Assembly: GCA_002007465.1 (NCBI GenBank)
Contig: LNAC01000003.1
Location: forward strand, 15,323,483 to 15,387,482
Direction of reading: 5' to 3'
Source of the DNA: Ailurus styani
Taxonomy: Eukaryota > Chordata > Mammalia > Carnivora > Ailuridae
DNA: 64,000 nt
Each line of letters starts with the position of its first letter. The stretch's first letter is position 1. Below, in pieces: positions 45,212 to 57,574 of the stretch. The notes under the pieces were generated by a model. That model saw nothing but the letters and a program-made list of their open reading frames with translations, was not told the origin of the DNA and ran no database searches. The position numbers were made by a program, and so were the translations under genes.

Positions 45212-45234
45212 CTGTTATACTCCTATACTATAGT

Positions 45235-46560
45235 ATTATACTATATCCTCTCTCATAAATAGCCTTGCTGGTAATATTCATGCATATGCATCCAAGTATA
45301 CATACATGAGGGAAATTCTTGGGTATATACCTAGAAGTGAAAGTGTTGACTAGGAGGATATGAGAATGATAACTTCAAATAATATTGCCAAATTAGCTTC
45401 TAGTCATTTTAGTTATTTAAATTCTGATCAGTAATGTTGAAGACGATCACTGCAGCACAAAATATTATCATAGTTCCTAATATTTATCAATCAAATGGAT
45501 ATGAATGGTTTCATTGTGGTGTAGATTTGCATTTCCCTGATCACATAAAGATTGAGCATCTCTTTATATTCTTCCTGGTCATCTGTGTGTTGTCTGCTCT
45601 GAAATGCCTGTTCATGTCTTTTGCCTATTTTTCTATGATGTTGTATTTTTTCTTATTTTTAGAAGAATTTCTTTCCTTTTTTAATGTACTCTTTATCCTA
45701 TTCCCTTGTCTGTTACATTATTGCAAATGTCTTCTACCAATGTCTACTTTGTATTTTCTCTTAATTTAAGGTATCTTTTGAAAAAGTAGAATTTTTAATT
45801 TAAATAGTCAATTTTATCAGTCATGTCTTATTTAACTAGCATCTTTTCTGTCTTCTTTAAGAAAATCTTCTTTATCCCAAGGTCAGAAACATATTAACTT
45901 GTATTTTATACTAAAGTTTTGTTTTTGATATTTATGTTCCTGACCTATCTGGATAAAGTGTATAACTATGAGGTACGCATCTAATTTCTTATATATTTTT
46001 TACATGTAGATAGTTTTTCTTCACTTCCATTAACTGATTTTTTTAACTGATCTTCCATGCCACCAGAGTCATATATTGTTTCTATGTATGCTGTAACTCT
46101 AAATTCTTTATAATATTTTATCTGTTAGTTTGTAAATCCCCAATACAAGACTGTACTACTATATTTATTATAGCTTCATAATAAAACATGATATCTGGTG
46201 GAACAAGTCTCCATTCTATTCTTTATCTGCAAAAAATTCTTAGCTATTGCTGACCTTTTAATCTTTCATATAAATTTTATTTTATTATTTTTTTTTATGT
46301 TTTGTGTTTTTTTTTTTTAAGATTTTATTTATTTCTTTCACAGAGGGAGAGAGATCACAAGGAGGCAGAGAGGCAGGCAGAGAGAGAGAGGGGGAAGCAG
46401 GCTCCCCGCTGAGCAGGGAGCCCGATGGGGGCCTCGATCCCAGGACTCTGAGATCATGACCTGAGCCGAAAGCAGAGGCTTTAACCCACTGAGCCACCCA
46501 GGCGCCCCTTTCATATAAATTTTAAAATCAGTTTATCAAGCTTCATAAGAAACTTATTGG
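45235..46560 (-). mobile_element. Old L1M-type ORF2 fragment, minus strand
   Basis: Reverse ORF2 text: 'ttgggtatatacctagaagt', 'gatttgcatttccctgatca', 'cctgttcatgtcttttgcct', 'ttatcagtcatgtcttattt', 'tatctggataaagtgtataa', then beyond the SINE 'cagtttatcaagcttcataa'. More diverged than the carnivore L1 copies. No frame survives beyond 111 codons, and that one is on the wrong strand. Confidence 0.8.
46280..46507 (-). mobile_element. Can-SINE, minus strand, in old L1, 17-base duplication
   Basis: Close to consensus. 'ctttcatataaatttta' is duplicated perfectly at 46263-46279 and 46508-46524. Confidence 0.96.
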
Positions 46561-48107
46561 TATCAAGTGCCAAAAAAAAAAAATAAACAAAAATCTATTC
46601 AACCTGTTCACTTAACATGGTCACAAAGAAAAGAAAAAGAAATATGATTCTGGCCTCTAAAGCTACTCTACTGAAATCACAGTATTTACCCATTTCATTT
46701 AGAAAATGTGTTCTTAAATAGTATTTACTTTGGGGTTTAAAAATTTACATTTGCTTTGAGTATTAAAGGAAAAGATTTTAATTGAAAGTTTATATTTTTT
46801 CTCCTGTATTTGTGGTTTGCAGATTGTAAGGATTTAGAATGATGCTATGTCAGCTTCATTTTTACAGTTATAATGTATTCTTTTCTTGAATGTTTCTTCG
46901 TGTCTCTCCATTTTATAGATGTTCAAGTAGCAGGGACTATGGTTTTGGTTATAATGTAGCTTATTTACTGTTAATTGAGAGTAAATGAACACTTCTTCCA
47001 CAAAACTTAAAATTTTGTTATTTAGCTAAATCTCAATTAGTTTAACATTCATAAGCCTCTTAATAATAACAGAATGTTACCTATCACACACCCTTATCCT
47101 TGTAAGGGAAATAATTTCTAACATAATGTGTAACTTGGAGGCACCCACAATATGGTAATCATAATATGACTTCATTCTCTCATTACTTCATATATTCACT
47201 GCTGGTAAGTTAAGAAGCATGTAAATCCACAGCAGCAATTTATGGAATAGAAATCTAGTGATCAAAGGGAGTTTGTGTAGTTTCTTAAAGTGCATTATTT
47301 ATTCACGATACATAGCATAGATAGTGGTAGAATTTGGCTTGGTGCATATGTACGTTACTTCATTGTACATCTTTTAGCAAAGAGGTTTTTTTTTTCAGTT
47401 CAAATTTTCTCAAGGACATAGAATGTGAGGACATTTAGTATTCTGGTACAGTGCACTCTGTTCTGCTAATCCTTTTTATGCTGAGAAGCTGGAATGTGAA
47501 AAGGTTGTAAAACAAGGAAACAAACTCAAATGGTTATTTCTTGTTTTAGTCTAATCTCATTATGATACAGCACCAATAAGCATGGTGGCGAAGATAATAA
47601 GAATGCAACCACTCTACTTGTGTCTTAAATACACTAAGACATCAATTCTAATTTACATTAAGTGGAAAAAGTATTTACAAACACAAAACAAAAGTAGAAT
47701 TTAAAAAATGCAATTCATTCTTCTGACCATGTTCTTTGCAGTGAGTTTTGTTTGGGTTTAAGCTTTTACTTTGGACTGAAATCAGAAAAAATTGGATTCT
47801 AGGGCTTGAGATATCCTCACTGAAAAATCAGTAAACAGAAGGGAGGGAGAAAAGCAAACTTCGTAATTGAGAAAAATTAAAATCCTCCCTGTAAATGAGG
47901 TTTGCACAACATCAGACCACAAATGAGCAACAACCGAAGTCAAAGCATGAGTCAGAAGCACACAGGACATACTGCAGGACAAATTATGTCTCCAATATAG
48001 GTGAAATCAATTTCATGCACGATTTATTAGTGCTGTCATGGATGGTCTGTTCTAAGACTAAATCTAGGTGAATTGAGTTATTTACCTACCATAGTACCAA
48101 GGGGTCT
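46561..48107. other. Unique interval
   Basis: No repeat or exon recognised in 1.5 kb. Confidence 0.5.
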
Positions 48108-48270
48108 TTTAAAGCAATGTTTCCTAAACTTTCTTGTTCCCTAGGGTACTTACTAAAAATGCAGATTACCTTGCCCTACCTGAGATCTACCAATTCAGAA
48201 TATATGGTGTAGGAATTTTGGAATCTGTATTCATTATTAGCTAAGTTCAAAATTCTGCTCTGGAGAAAGG
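48108..48270 (+). mobile_element. MER5-like hAT remnant
   Basis: 'gtttcctaaactttcttgtt', 'actaaaaatgcagattacct' and 'gtaggaattttggaatctgt' fit the MER5A layout. Confidence 0.55.
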
Positions 48271-48884
48271 TAATCGAGGAACTAACATAGCACTAGTATA
48301 CGTGTTTGCACGTGTGTGTGTAGTAGTAGTACTTTACAGATAGTAACACTTTCGTTCTGAAAGATCTCCCTAAAAATGCACAAAACTGCAGGAACAATCT
48401 ACTTAATAGTTAACTGATTTCAGTGATTTTCCTACAGATGTAATGATGGCTCTGGCTTTTAATTTATTTCATTTTTTTTGTCATAAGAGCATCTATTGTG
48501 GAGTAAGAATAGGGCCTTCTCATTAGCTAATAAGAACGTATTAAAGCCTCTATAGATCAGGCAAGTTCTAAAATTTTATCTTCCTCTGATAAGGGGAAAA
48601 TGACAATTTAAAGTATGGCTTTTTACTTATTGCAATTAAATTAGCCAAAGTTAAGGGCATTTCCCAGGTCTGATTTTCTCTACTGGTAAATAAAGTAGAA
48701 ATTATTTAAAGCAGCAACCAAAGCATGGCACATTCCATTTAATAATTTCAGAATATGTTCTTAGAGGTAAAATTTTTTTTAAAGAGGATTTCAATTTAAT
48801 TGTTTATGTAACAATTACGCAAACACATTTTCCCTTGAAAATTAGAGTATTTTGCATATGTAGCATTTCTGTTTAGAAACATTT
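48271..48884. other. Unique interval with a short TG/TAG run
   Basis: 'gtgtgtgtagtagtagtac' near 48314-48332 is the only simple repeat. Nothing else recognised. Confidence 0.5.
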
Positions 48885-49045
48885 ACTCTCTGGAAGGTGG
48901 TATATGTTTTACAGCAAGATATCCATTTTTCCAGTAGGAAGATAGGTTCAAAGAGATTTAGCAACTTGCTTGGGGGCACATATCAGTCAATGGAAAAGTC
49001 AGAAGTAAGAGAACAATTCCTGACTGACCGTCTGGCCTCTTGTGG
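48885..49045 (-). mobile_element. MIR, minus strand
   Basis: Reverse MIR order: 'ttcaaagagatttagcaact', 'tgcttgggggcacatatcag', 'gtcagaagtaagagaacaat', 'tcctgactgaccgtctggcc'. Confidence 0.75.
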
Positions 49046-49189
49046 AAATGTGTTTATGGCCGTTGCTCTTTCTGAGACAACTTAGCCCTAGAGAAATCCA
49101 CATTTCTTGCTTTGTTGTCCACAGTAGCCCTTCCTTTCAGCATTGTAGTGTCAAAAATGCTTTTTAGGATGATTAGTCAAAATAAATGC

Positions 49190-49710
49190 TTTCCCCCTAC
49201 ATTTTAATCTTTGTAGAGCTTTTCCACAGGAGCCAATGTGAGGGGCAGATGCTCCACAGCACAAGCCTCATCTTTTCCTCCTCCTGTGACCACCTGCTTC
49301 CTGCCTCAGCACTTGGATCCACCTCACAGCCCAGCTGCTTCCTCTGTTCCAGGCCCCATGGCTCCCTCAGTCATGGCACAAGTGCTGTGTGAGCAGTGAC
49401 CCTTGTGGCTTCCCTGTCATCGTCCAGCTGCCTTCAGCCTGAACACTGACTTTAACAGATTCCCCTCACATTTCTGCTGTCAGCCTGACGCCAGACTTCA
49501 CAACTTCCCCAGTCCATTTTGCTGGCCTCCTGCCTCTGTTAGGAGCTTTGGAGATTCTCAAACACGCCCCATCTGCCCATCTTGCCTCCCAATTTAATGG
49601 CTGCCCACCTCTTTGGACTGTGCCCACTCTCATCTCTAAGGAGAGATGTGATTCTCCTCCATAGAGGAGAAAATGAACTGTACAGGGCTCCTCCACAACA
49701 CAGTTGACAA
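49190..49710. other. G+C-richer unique island, function unknown
   Basis: About 500 bases with G+C near or above half, against roughly one third around it, with sharp edges. Few CpG, many CT/CCT words ('cctcatcttttcctcctcct', 'ttgctggcctcctgcctctg'). Frames of 64-84 codons are open on both strands, without motifs. It could be a lineage-specific LTR, a processed pseudogene, a noncoding exon or a regulatory element. I cannot decide from sequence alone. Confidence 0.4.
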
Positions 49711-49854
49711 TGTTGTTCAACTAAGCTTCAAATTAATTTGAATTTTGTAAAAATAAGCATTAAAAATATACCTACATCATACTTAAGTCAGATGCAAAGG
49801 TTATCTCGCAGCAGGCTTAGAAGACAAGCATAATAAGAGATAGGTAGCATAATT

Positions 49855-50005
49855 GCAGTAGAAAAAGCACTACAATAAGAACTGAAATATGCCAGGGTAC
49901 TGGTTCTCTAATTTCTCCCTAACTTTAGCAACATTTCTGGCCTTGGGAAGTCGCTTAGCTGATGCAGGTCTCAAATGCCTCATTAATAAAATGTAAATTG
50001 TAAAA
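49855..50005 (+). mobile_element. MIR, plus strand
   Basis: 'ttctggccttgggaagtcgc', 'ttagctgatgcaggtctcaa' and 'atgcctcattaataaaatgt' match the MIR middle ('tgaccttgggcaagtc', 'ttcctcatctgtaaaatg'). Confidence 0.6.
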
Positions 50006-50783
50006 TTTTGTCTGCCTAAGGATCATGGCCTTCTCCAGGTAAGGGTTTAAATTAAATTCATTATAAAAGCAAGATAAAAATATTTAACATTTAACAAAAT
50101 TTGACATTTAATTCTGTTAAAAGGATAAGATTTTATGTTATAGTAGGAATGTGAAAACAATATTTTGAAAATATATAAAATAAGAAGCAAATCTCTTTTA
50201 ATAAGACTTGGAATATTTTTGTATGGGTACATAGAGAAATATATTCTCTTTCTCTTTCCCTCTTCCTCTCATATGTACAAAATTGTGTTCTTCTAATTAC
50301 TCCTTGCTTTTTTACTTGTATTCGATATCATATTTTTAATATTATTATAAGTATAATCTCATTTATTTCAGTTTTTATCTTAGCTGTAAATGCTTACATT
50401 ATGTTCTATTAACAATTCTTTTTTGATTTAAATTTTTGGTTTTCATGAAGTTACAATCATAGAAATTCATTAAGTACTCATTACATTGTAGTTTCCGTTA
50501 AAATTATTTTCCATATAGTACCTGATTTGATGAACATTTAATATTTTAATAACATGTTTTATTTCCAAAATGCTTAAATAAAGTAGCTTACAAGAAATGT
50601 AAAATAGCATGATGAAAATAGCACCTCATAAAATCACTGTGTTAGGAAACTAACCATACAAAAAATAAACTGAAGCAAGGAGCATGAAATGCATGCGTGA
50701 AGTTTTATACATTTATTAGAAATGTACTTAAATTAGGTTTGGGGTTTTAGCAGCCAAATAGGAGGGAGGGATTTTTGGTCAGC
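50006..50783. other. Unique AT-rich interval
   Basis: Very AT-rich, no recognised element. Confidence 0.5.
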
Positions 50784-50801
50784 ATGAAGGTATAATTATT
50801 A

Positions 50802-51003
50802 TTTTATTTTAAAGATTTTTTTTAAATTTATTTATTTGACAGAGAGAAAGAGATCACAAGTAGGCAGAGAGGCAGGCAGAGAGAGGAGAAAGCAGGCTCC
50901 CCACTGAGCAGGGAGCCCTATGCCGGGCTCGATCCCAGGGTCCTGGGATCATGACCCAAGCCAAAGGCAGAGGCTTTAACTCACTGAACCACCCAGGTGC
51001 CCT
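50802..51003 (-). mobile_element. Can-SINE, minus strand, with 18-base duplication
   Basis: Complete mustelid-like copy. 'atgaaggtataattatta' is duplicated perfectly at 50784-50801 and 51004-51021, the longest perfect duplication found in the window. Confidence 0.96.
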
Positions 51004-51021
51004 ATGAAGGTATAATTATTA

Positions 51022-51512
51022 ACTCAATTCCTTATATTATAAAATGAAATCAAACCAAATCCCTGAAAATGCAGCCTCTTGGTAAAGAGCTAAAACTTAG
51101 ACAATAAGGATATTTATTCATATACTTTTACTATGATTTAAAAAAAATATGAACATATTTACAACTCTTGATACATGTTATCAAATTTCTTTCCCAAACC
51201 AGCACGGGACATTGATTGTCACACAAATTGTCCAATGCAATAGGTGGAAACATCTCCTCTTTTTTTCATTAATCTCTATTCCTCTGATTTTAGGAAGACT
51301 GAGTATTTTTTTTTTCTCACCGTGTTTGTCTCTTATGAGTAAATATCTCCTGGTTTGTTATGATCCAGCTTATTAGATTGAATTTCCCACAACTGAGGCA
51401 TTTATTTCTAAATTAAGTATGATTGCTTATGACAGGATCTAGTCTTTCTTTGTATGTAATTATTTTAGCAGAAACCCCAATTTTGATATGCTCTTGGCTT
51501 ACCCATATTATT
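51022..51512. other. Unique interval
   Basis: No recognised feature. Confidence 0.45.
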
Positions 51513-51522
51513 TAAAGTTGAA

Positions 51523-51714
51523 CGGGGCACCTGGGTGGCTCAGTTGGTTAAGCAACTCCCTTCAGCTCAGGTCATGATCCCGGAGTCCTGGGATCGAGTC
51601 CTGCATTGGGCTCCCAGCCCCATGGGAGTCTGCTTCTCTCCTGACCTTCTCCCCTCTCGTGCTCTCTTACTTGCTCTCTCTCTTAAATAAATAAATAAAA
51701 TCTTTAAAAATGAA
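51523..51714 (+). mobile_element. Older Can-SINE, plus strand
   Basis: Subtype with 'gttggttaagcaactccctt' and tail zone 'tcttaaataaataaataaaa'. 'taaagttgaa' flanks it at 51513-51522 and 51715-51724. Confidence 0.93.
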
Positions 51715-51724
51715 TAAAGTTGAA

Positions 51725-53770
51725 GAAAAAGAGCAGATCACAGGGTGACAATGCATTTGGTCAATTTGTTTATTTAGGTCAAACAGACCTCCAGTAAGCT
51801 TGAAAACTAGAAATACTTTACATTTTGGACTAGATTCAAACTTTTTATTCATTATATTTTCAATCAAAGATACATGTTTTCTCTCATCCTATGACAATCG
51901 ATCTTTGCTGTAACCCACTAGTGAGAAAGCCATTATCTAATTTTCCTGATACTTCTTCCTGTTGCCAAATCTTTGGGGAACAATATTAGATCTGTGATTT
52001 AGGACTCATTATGTGAACACACTATTCTCATCACTTGCTTTTCTATGTTGTGTTGATTCCCAAAGAATTTAAATCATCTGCAGAAAAAGAGTGGGTAATT
52101 TTTTTTTAAGTTTTTATGTTTTATAAGTTATGGTAACATTTATTTTACAAACAAACCAGCATGTTTTCAAGCACTGCTTTTAATTCAGATAGCTCTCTTA
52201 GCGTGTGGCCTATTTAACCTAGAACCTTCTGTAAAGATGCATTTTTTGAATATTTCCAATAAATGCTGGACACAGTTCTCTCAGAAAGACAACCTGCTCG
52301 TATTCCATCACGTTGACGACATCTGCCCCAGACACATGCTGCATGCACGTGGGCTGCTGGAGTCAGGAGAAAATAGCCCCTGCCACGTGTTGTGACATGC
52401 TTTCCCTGGAAACAGACATTTGTGAATATCCTATTCTATGTTTTTTATAGCAAGATAACAGGATAGAAAAACAGCACATGCTTCTAAATCCAGCCTAGGC
52501 CTTTGGAAGATTACTACCTGACTTTTCGCTACAGAGCTTGATGGAGATGGAGAATGTCGATAAGCCTGGGGAATAGAGCAAAACAACAAAGGGAAGAATT
52601 TGAATTCTTTAGTCTGGAGAGAAGGTTGGAAGGTTAAAGACTGTCTTATTAATGGAATTCAAGTTATATAGAAGTTTTGTAATTGAGTCAAAATGAATTA
52701 ACCTTTTTCAAAGACAATTCTGATTTCTGTCCCAGTGTCTTTAAATAAGAGAAAGTGGGGGAGGTGTGGCGAAGGACGGGATGATAGAATGTCTGTGCCC
52801 AGGCAACTTTCCCGGGGTTTCCTTTCTCTCACCTTCTGACAGTACTCTCAGGACTCCTCAATCTAATTTTCCCCTTTCCTTTCTATCTATCCTTTCAGCA
52901 CTTCCACCCAGAATGAAACATTGTCCTGACAAAACTGTCCCATGAGCACCATGGCAAAGAGATATTCAGAGATTGGTACCACTGCCTTCTGATGTGAGAA
53001 TGAGAGAAATCAGCTTGTCAGAAGTTACCAAGCAGGATTTTCATTTGATATAAAGCAGCCATTTCTGATAGTGATGGTTGTTAAACACAGCAGAGCTACT
53101 GGGAAAGGCAGCTGTGCATTCCCCTCCCTGTATCAGGGTAGCCCTCTTTACCATTACATAGAAAGTTGACTTGAAAAACAAGACTTGCCCCAAAGGGCTT
53201 GTCAAACTTTCCACTCCAGTTTCCAGTATCCAAACAATATAAATATCTTTTAATCTAGACTATTCGTAGTACTTTATTAATTCTGGAAAATATTATGCAG
53301 GGTTATTTTTACCGATTTTGGTCTTTGGCTTGCCATTCTAGTTTAAAATCAAACCTTGGGGGTAGATTTATTGTTATGGATCAAGAGTATATTCTAAATG
53401 ATCAAAATATACTTTCAAAGGAAGAGTTTTTGTTTTTGGGAAGCAAATGCAAGCCTATCCTAAATTTTCTTAGTTGTCAAATTAAATCAAAGTTAACTTC
53501 ATCTTAAGATTTTTATTGTTAATCAGTACTGGTGAAATACTCTAGATTTAAAGCTGGTAAAATTTATGTTTAATACATATGCTATTAGATGTTTTTGATA
53601 TTTCTGATGCCTACTCGTAAAATAGTATACAATATTTACTGTTGTTTCTCCAAAGACTGTAATGAAGATCTGTCAACGAAGTAAAGTAAAGTTCAGTAGA
53701 TATGTGGCAGTGAGTGAGACTATCATTTTGACAGGGTCTTAGTGTCTCAGGTATAAGAAAAAGATAGTCT
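51725..53770. other. Unique interval, about 2 kb
   Basis: No repeat recognised. 52290-52420 is locally G+C-richer with several CpG ('catcacgttgacgacatctg', 'gcatgcacgtgggctgctgg'). No exon signals that I trust. Confidence 0.5.
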
Positions 53771-54327
53771 CACCAATGGTGCAAGAAAGTACCCCTTTCT
53801 TCACATCTTCACCAACATTTGTTGTTTCTTGTGTTGTTGATTTTAGCCATCTGACAGGTGTGAGGTGATATCTCTTTGTAGTTTTGATTTGCATTCCTCC
53901 AATAAATGATGCTGAGTATCTTTTCATGTGTCTGTTGACCATCTGTACGTCTTGTTTGGGAAAATATCTATTCATGTCTTCTCAATTTAGTGAGATTATT
54001 TGTTTTTTTGGGGTGTTGAGTTTGATAAGTTCTTTATAGATTTTGGATACTAACTCTTTATCAGATATATCATTTGTAAAGTTCTTCTCCCATTTCATAG
54101 ATTGCCTTTTAGCTTTGATGATTGTTTTCTTCTCTGAGCAGAAGCTTTTTATTTTGGTGTAATCCCATTAGTTTATTTTTGCTTTCATTTCCCTTGCCTT
54201 CAGAGACACATCTAGAAAAAAGTTGCCATGGCCAATGTCAAAGAAGTTACTGCCTGTGTTCTAGGAATACACGTGAAACTAATATTACACTGTGTGTTAA
54301 CTAACTAGAATTTAAATAAACATAAAA
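53771..54327. mobile_element. Carnivore L1 insertion with inverted 5' segment
   Basis: 53771-54262 is ORF2 C-terminal sequence in minus orientation ('ccaacatttgttgtttcttg', 'gtgaggtgatatctctttgt', 'agcagaagctttttattttg'). It stops abruptly at 'ttctagg', and about 54265-54327 is the very end of a carnivore L1 in plus orientation ('gtgaaactaatattacactg', 'agaatttaaataaacataaa'). The two head in opposite directions with no gap, the classical product of twin priming. Subfamily by eye. Confidence 0.72.
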
Positions 54328-54354
54328 GTTTCAAGTCTGGGCTGGGTGATTTTT

Positions 54355-54545
54355 AAAAAATATTTATTTATTTTTCAGAGAGAGAGAGAAAGCATGCACA
54401 AGCTGGGGGAGTGTCAGGCAGAGGCAGAGGGAGAAGCAGACTTTCCACTGAGCAAAGAGTCCAATGTGGGACTTAGTACCAGAACCCTGGGATCATGACC
54501 CAAGCCAAAGGCAGATGTTTAACTGACTGAGCCACGCAGATGTCC
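54355..54545 (-). mobile_element. Can-SINE, minus strand, with 17-base duplication
   Basis: Older subtype, head 'gactgagccacgcagatgtc'. 'ctgggctgggtgatttt' is present at 54337-54353 and 54546-54562, so the insertion site lies a few bases past the L1 tail. Confidence 0.93.
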
Positions 54546-54884
54546 CTGGGCTGGGTGATTTTAAGGCCAGTCTTGCAAGGTTGGGAACTTGTAGGGATTG
54601 TCCGAAGTTTAGGATATAATATGTTCGTATTGGTAGATACTGGGAGATGAGAGTCTTCATGAAAGATTGGTGAGCAAGCTGTTAGTTTTGATAAGCAAAT
54701 TCTTCAGTTAGTACAGTCTTACCTTGAGGTGAGCAAGGAGCCAAGCTTGGTCTCAGCATTATTTACCACAGAGAAGGGAGATTATACCTAGCCCAGCATT
54801 AACACAGGGATTAATTTTTTTAAATCTCATATCGAATCTCTTAAATCAGTAGCCACAAAATAGAGTGCTAAAATTCTTAATTAT

Positions 54885-55098
54885 CATTTATTCAGTGCCC
54901 CTGACTGGCTCAGTTGGTTGAGCAGGTGAGCGTCTGCCTTCGGCTCAGGTCATGATCCCAGGACCCTGGGATGGAGCCCTGCATTGGGCTCCCTGTTCAG
55001 CAGGAAGCCTGCTCCTTCCTCTCCTCCCCACTTGTGCTGTCTCTTGCTATCTCTGTCTCTCTCTTTCAAATAAATAAATAAAGTCTTTTTAAAAATTT
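54885..55098 (+). mobile_element. Can-SINE, plus strand, with 16-base duplication
   Basis: Head 'agtgcccctgactggctcag' has an extra 'gcaggtgagc' near box A. 'taaaattcttaattat' is duplicated perfectly at 54869-54884 and 55099-55114. Confidence 0.95.
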
Positions 55099-55114
55099 TA
55101 AAATTCTTAATTAT

Positions 55115-55849
55115 TTATTAAAAACATATGAAAGCTTAATTTTAAGATTCATTTTTCCTTCATAATGAAAGAACCAGTTAGCTTTTATTTTCATGTTTCC
55201 TTTATCTAATATTAGTGATTCTATTGAGGTTTCTAGCTAATACAAGATCTTAAATCATAGTGTAATTTTTTATACATGAACTCTATATTTAATGGTGCTG
55301 AAACAAAACTCTAAATCTTTTTGAAGTTTACCCATCCCAAGCTGATTTTAAGAATATTCATTAGGACCACAATTTGAAATAATGTAAGAACTAAGGAAAA
55401 AAAAAAGCTAGGCAATGAAATGTGCTTATAGAATATTTACTAGAAAAATTTCTTATTAAAATAATATATTTTTCATGTTACTGGAAAGAGGACAGAATAT
55501 AAAATAATACTTGTAATTCTGAAATACTGACTTGTTAATTGGCATAAAACTTTATATAGAACATTATGAACCACAAATATTTTGAGTTAGCATTTAAATA
55601 TTTTAATATTAATAGGAAAAACTTTAATGTCTGTTCAACAATAATGGAATGAATAAATGAATGACTAAACAGACATATAACCATTATAGTAATGTTTATG
55701 AAAATGCTTTGATTATGAAAAACTATGTATTGGATAATTTGAATATAATAAATCAGCAAAAAATTACATTTGTAGTATGTATAGTCTTCTGGCAGACATT
55801 CTTTTTTTTTTCTTTTTTACACTATTTTGTTTAAGGGGAGAATGCCCAG
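55115..55849. other. AT-rich interval, possible L1 trace
   Basis: 55590-55690 ('actttaatgtctgttcaaca', 'ataatggaatgaataaatga') is reminiscent of old L1 ORF2 3' text in plus orientation. Otherwise unrecognised. Confidence 0.35.
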
Positions 55850-56226
55850 CTAGATACTGTCCTGCCCCATGTCCCTTTAAGGCAAGGTTGACCAAATGAT
55901 ATTCGGCTACGATTTCTGGGAAACTGCCACTTTACTAATATAAGCATTGTCTCATGCTCTTTGATGCTTCCTTCTTTCTGGATGGAATGTTGGGTGTAGT
56001 TATCTTGCAAGTATTAAGTTGCTATGAAGATAAAGCTGCACACTAAGGATGGAGGAGCCATTGTCCCTGTCGGTGCTGTTAACATCCCTGGACCGCCTAT
56101 CTTGTATCAAGACAAGCAAAATAATAATCAAAAATTTGAGAAAATTTGAGAAATTAGGAAAAACCTCTTTGGTTAAGCTACCATAATCAGTTTTCACTGC
56201 ATGCTACTGAACACAATCTCTAACTG
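55850..56226 (+). mobile_element. Ancient LTR-like repeat (MaLR/ERVL-like, tentative)
   Basis: 'actgtcctgccccatgtccc' followed by 'tttaaggcaaggttgaccaa', 'aagctgcacactaaggatgg', 'catccctggaccgcctatct' and an end 'ggttaagctaccataatcag' with 'gaacacaatctctaactgat'. The order fits an LTR-type repeat I remember, related in layout to the one at 17555-17995. Confidence 0.5.
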
Positions 56227-57574
56227 ATGTAGATCTCAATTCTGAAAATAAATAAATACATAAGTGGAAGAAAATATATCGAAAATTAATTGTAATTCCT
56301 GTGTGTTGTGATTATAGGCAATTTGAAAGCTATAGTCCTCTTTGTGCTACACAATTTTAAGTATGCACAATAAGATATTTATTTTACTATTAAAAATAAA
56401 TAATTATATTAGCGTATATTAAAAGTAAATATAGTTTTATTTAAGGTGTAGATTTATAGGGTGATAAAGTTAATATACTTACATATTATCATGACACAGA
56501 TGAGATATACATTAAAAGACATAGAGACTACGATGTCTTATTTACCAAAGAAAAATCTATTAAGAAACAAATATGTTTTTTGGACATAGTGAGAGTCTGC
56601 CCAAAGAAATCTAACAAATGTATAAATAAAGGAAATTCAATGAATTTAAGCAGAAAAACTATGAAATTTTTGTACTTCTTTCATAGGTCATTTACAAATT
56701 TAATTCAGTACAGGCTTGTAGCACATTATGTTTAGCAATGTCCAAGGGCAATTAATAAATGCTCCTAAATATAAGTGAGGGTGGTGGCAAGGTGGATGGA
56801 AAGGGGGTTATTTTGTTGACCAGCCCTCCACAGAAATGATTCAGAAAATAGTCCAAAGCATTGTTAGTGGTTCTTCGAAAGGTGTTCTTTATTTGGCTCA
56901 TGATTGGTCTCTTGTAGTGTTAATATTTTTGAAATGAAACCTGCTTTTGTTTTGTTATGAAGTGATCATTTTAATGAGAAGCCCTGCTAGTTATTGCACT
57001 CCTTCTGGTACGGTTTTCTTTTTTATTCCCAATGTCTTTAGCTCTCCCAGCCCCTCCCTGTGATAATTGAAGAGTAAGACAAATGAATGGATTTGTTCTG
57101 CTCAAGTGGTTTTTATGTCAAAAATATTTGAGAACCATACAGAGTGTAAGAGATTAAAGAGTAAGTGTAAGTGTAAGAGATTCAAGATTGAGGTAAGAGA
57201 AGGTCATGTCGTAAGCTTTATTTATGGAGATTTATTTTCTTTTGTTCCATAAGCCATTTCAACACTACTGGATGGGACCTCAGTGGATATCATAGTACTC
57301 CATTAGCACTGCAGAAGGTTAAAACAATCAACATTTCTTTCCGTAAGTGTTTAAAGTAGTTCTGGAGGCCAGACCAACAGGGCGCCAATGTTTTATTTAA
57401 GTGTTAGAGCTAGAAGAGTGATCACTTAGTCTACTCCCTTTATTTTATGAAGGAGGAAACCTAGCACCTCTTCAGTCCCAAACTGAAGTGCTCTTATTTT
57501 CCCCAACATTTCAATCTCTTTCTCGCCCGCAGAGCCAGAACACACACTATTGCCATTTGCTGGCATACATCCCA
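56227..57574. other. Unique AT-rich interval with small repeats
   Basis: A 12-base word 'gtgtaagagatt' occurs at 57146-57157 and again at 57171-57182, around 'aagtgtaagtgt' units. 57405-57465 ('atcacttagtctactccctt', 'aaggaggaaacctag') may be a MIR3 trace. Confidence 0.5.

Noticed and set aside
49186..49720. Overlapping 64-84 codon frames as exons of a gene
   Set aside because: Frames are open on both strands because of base composition; no splice-site pattern or protein family was recognised, so only the island itself is reported.
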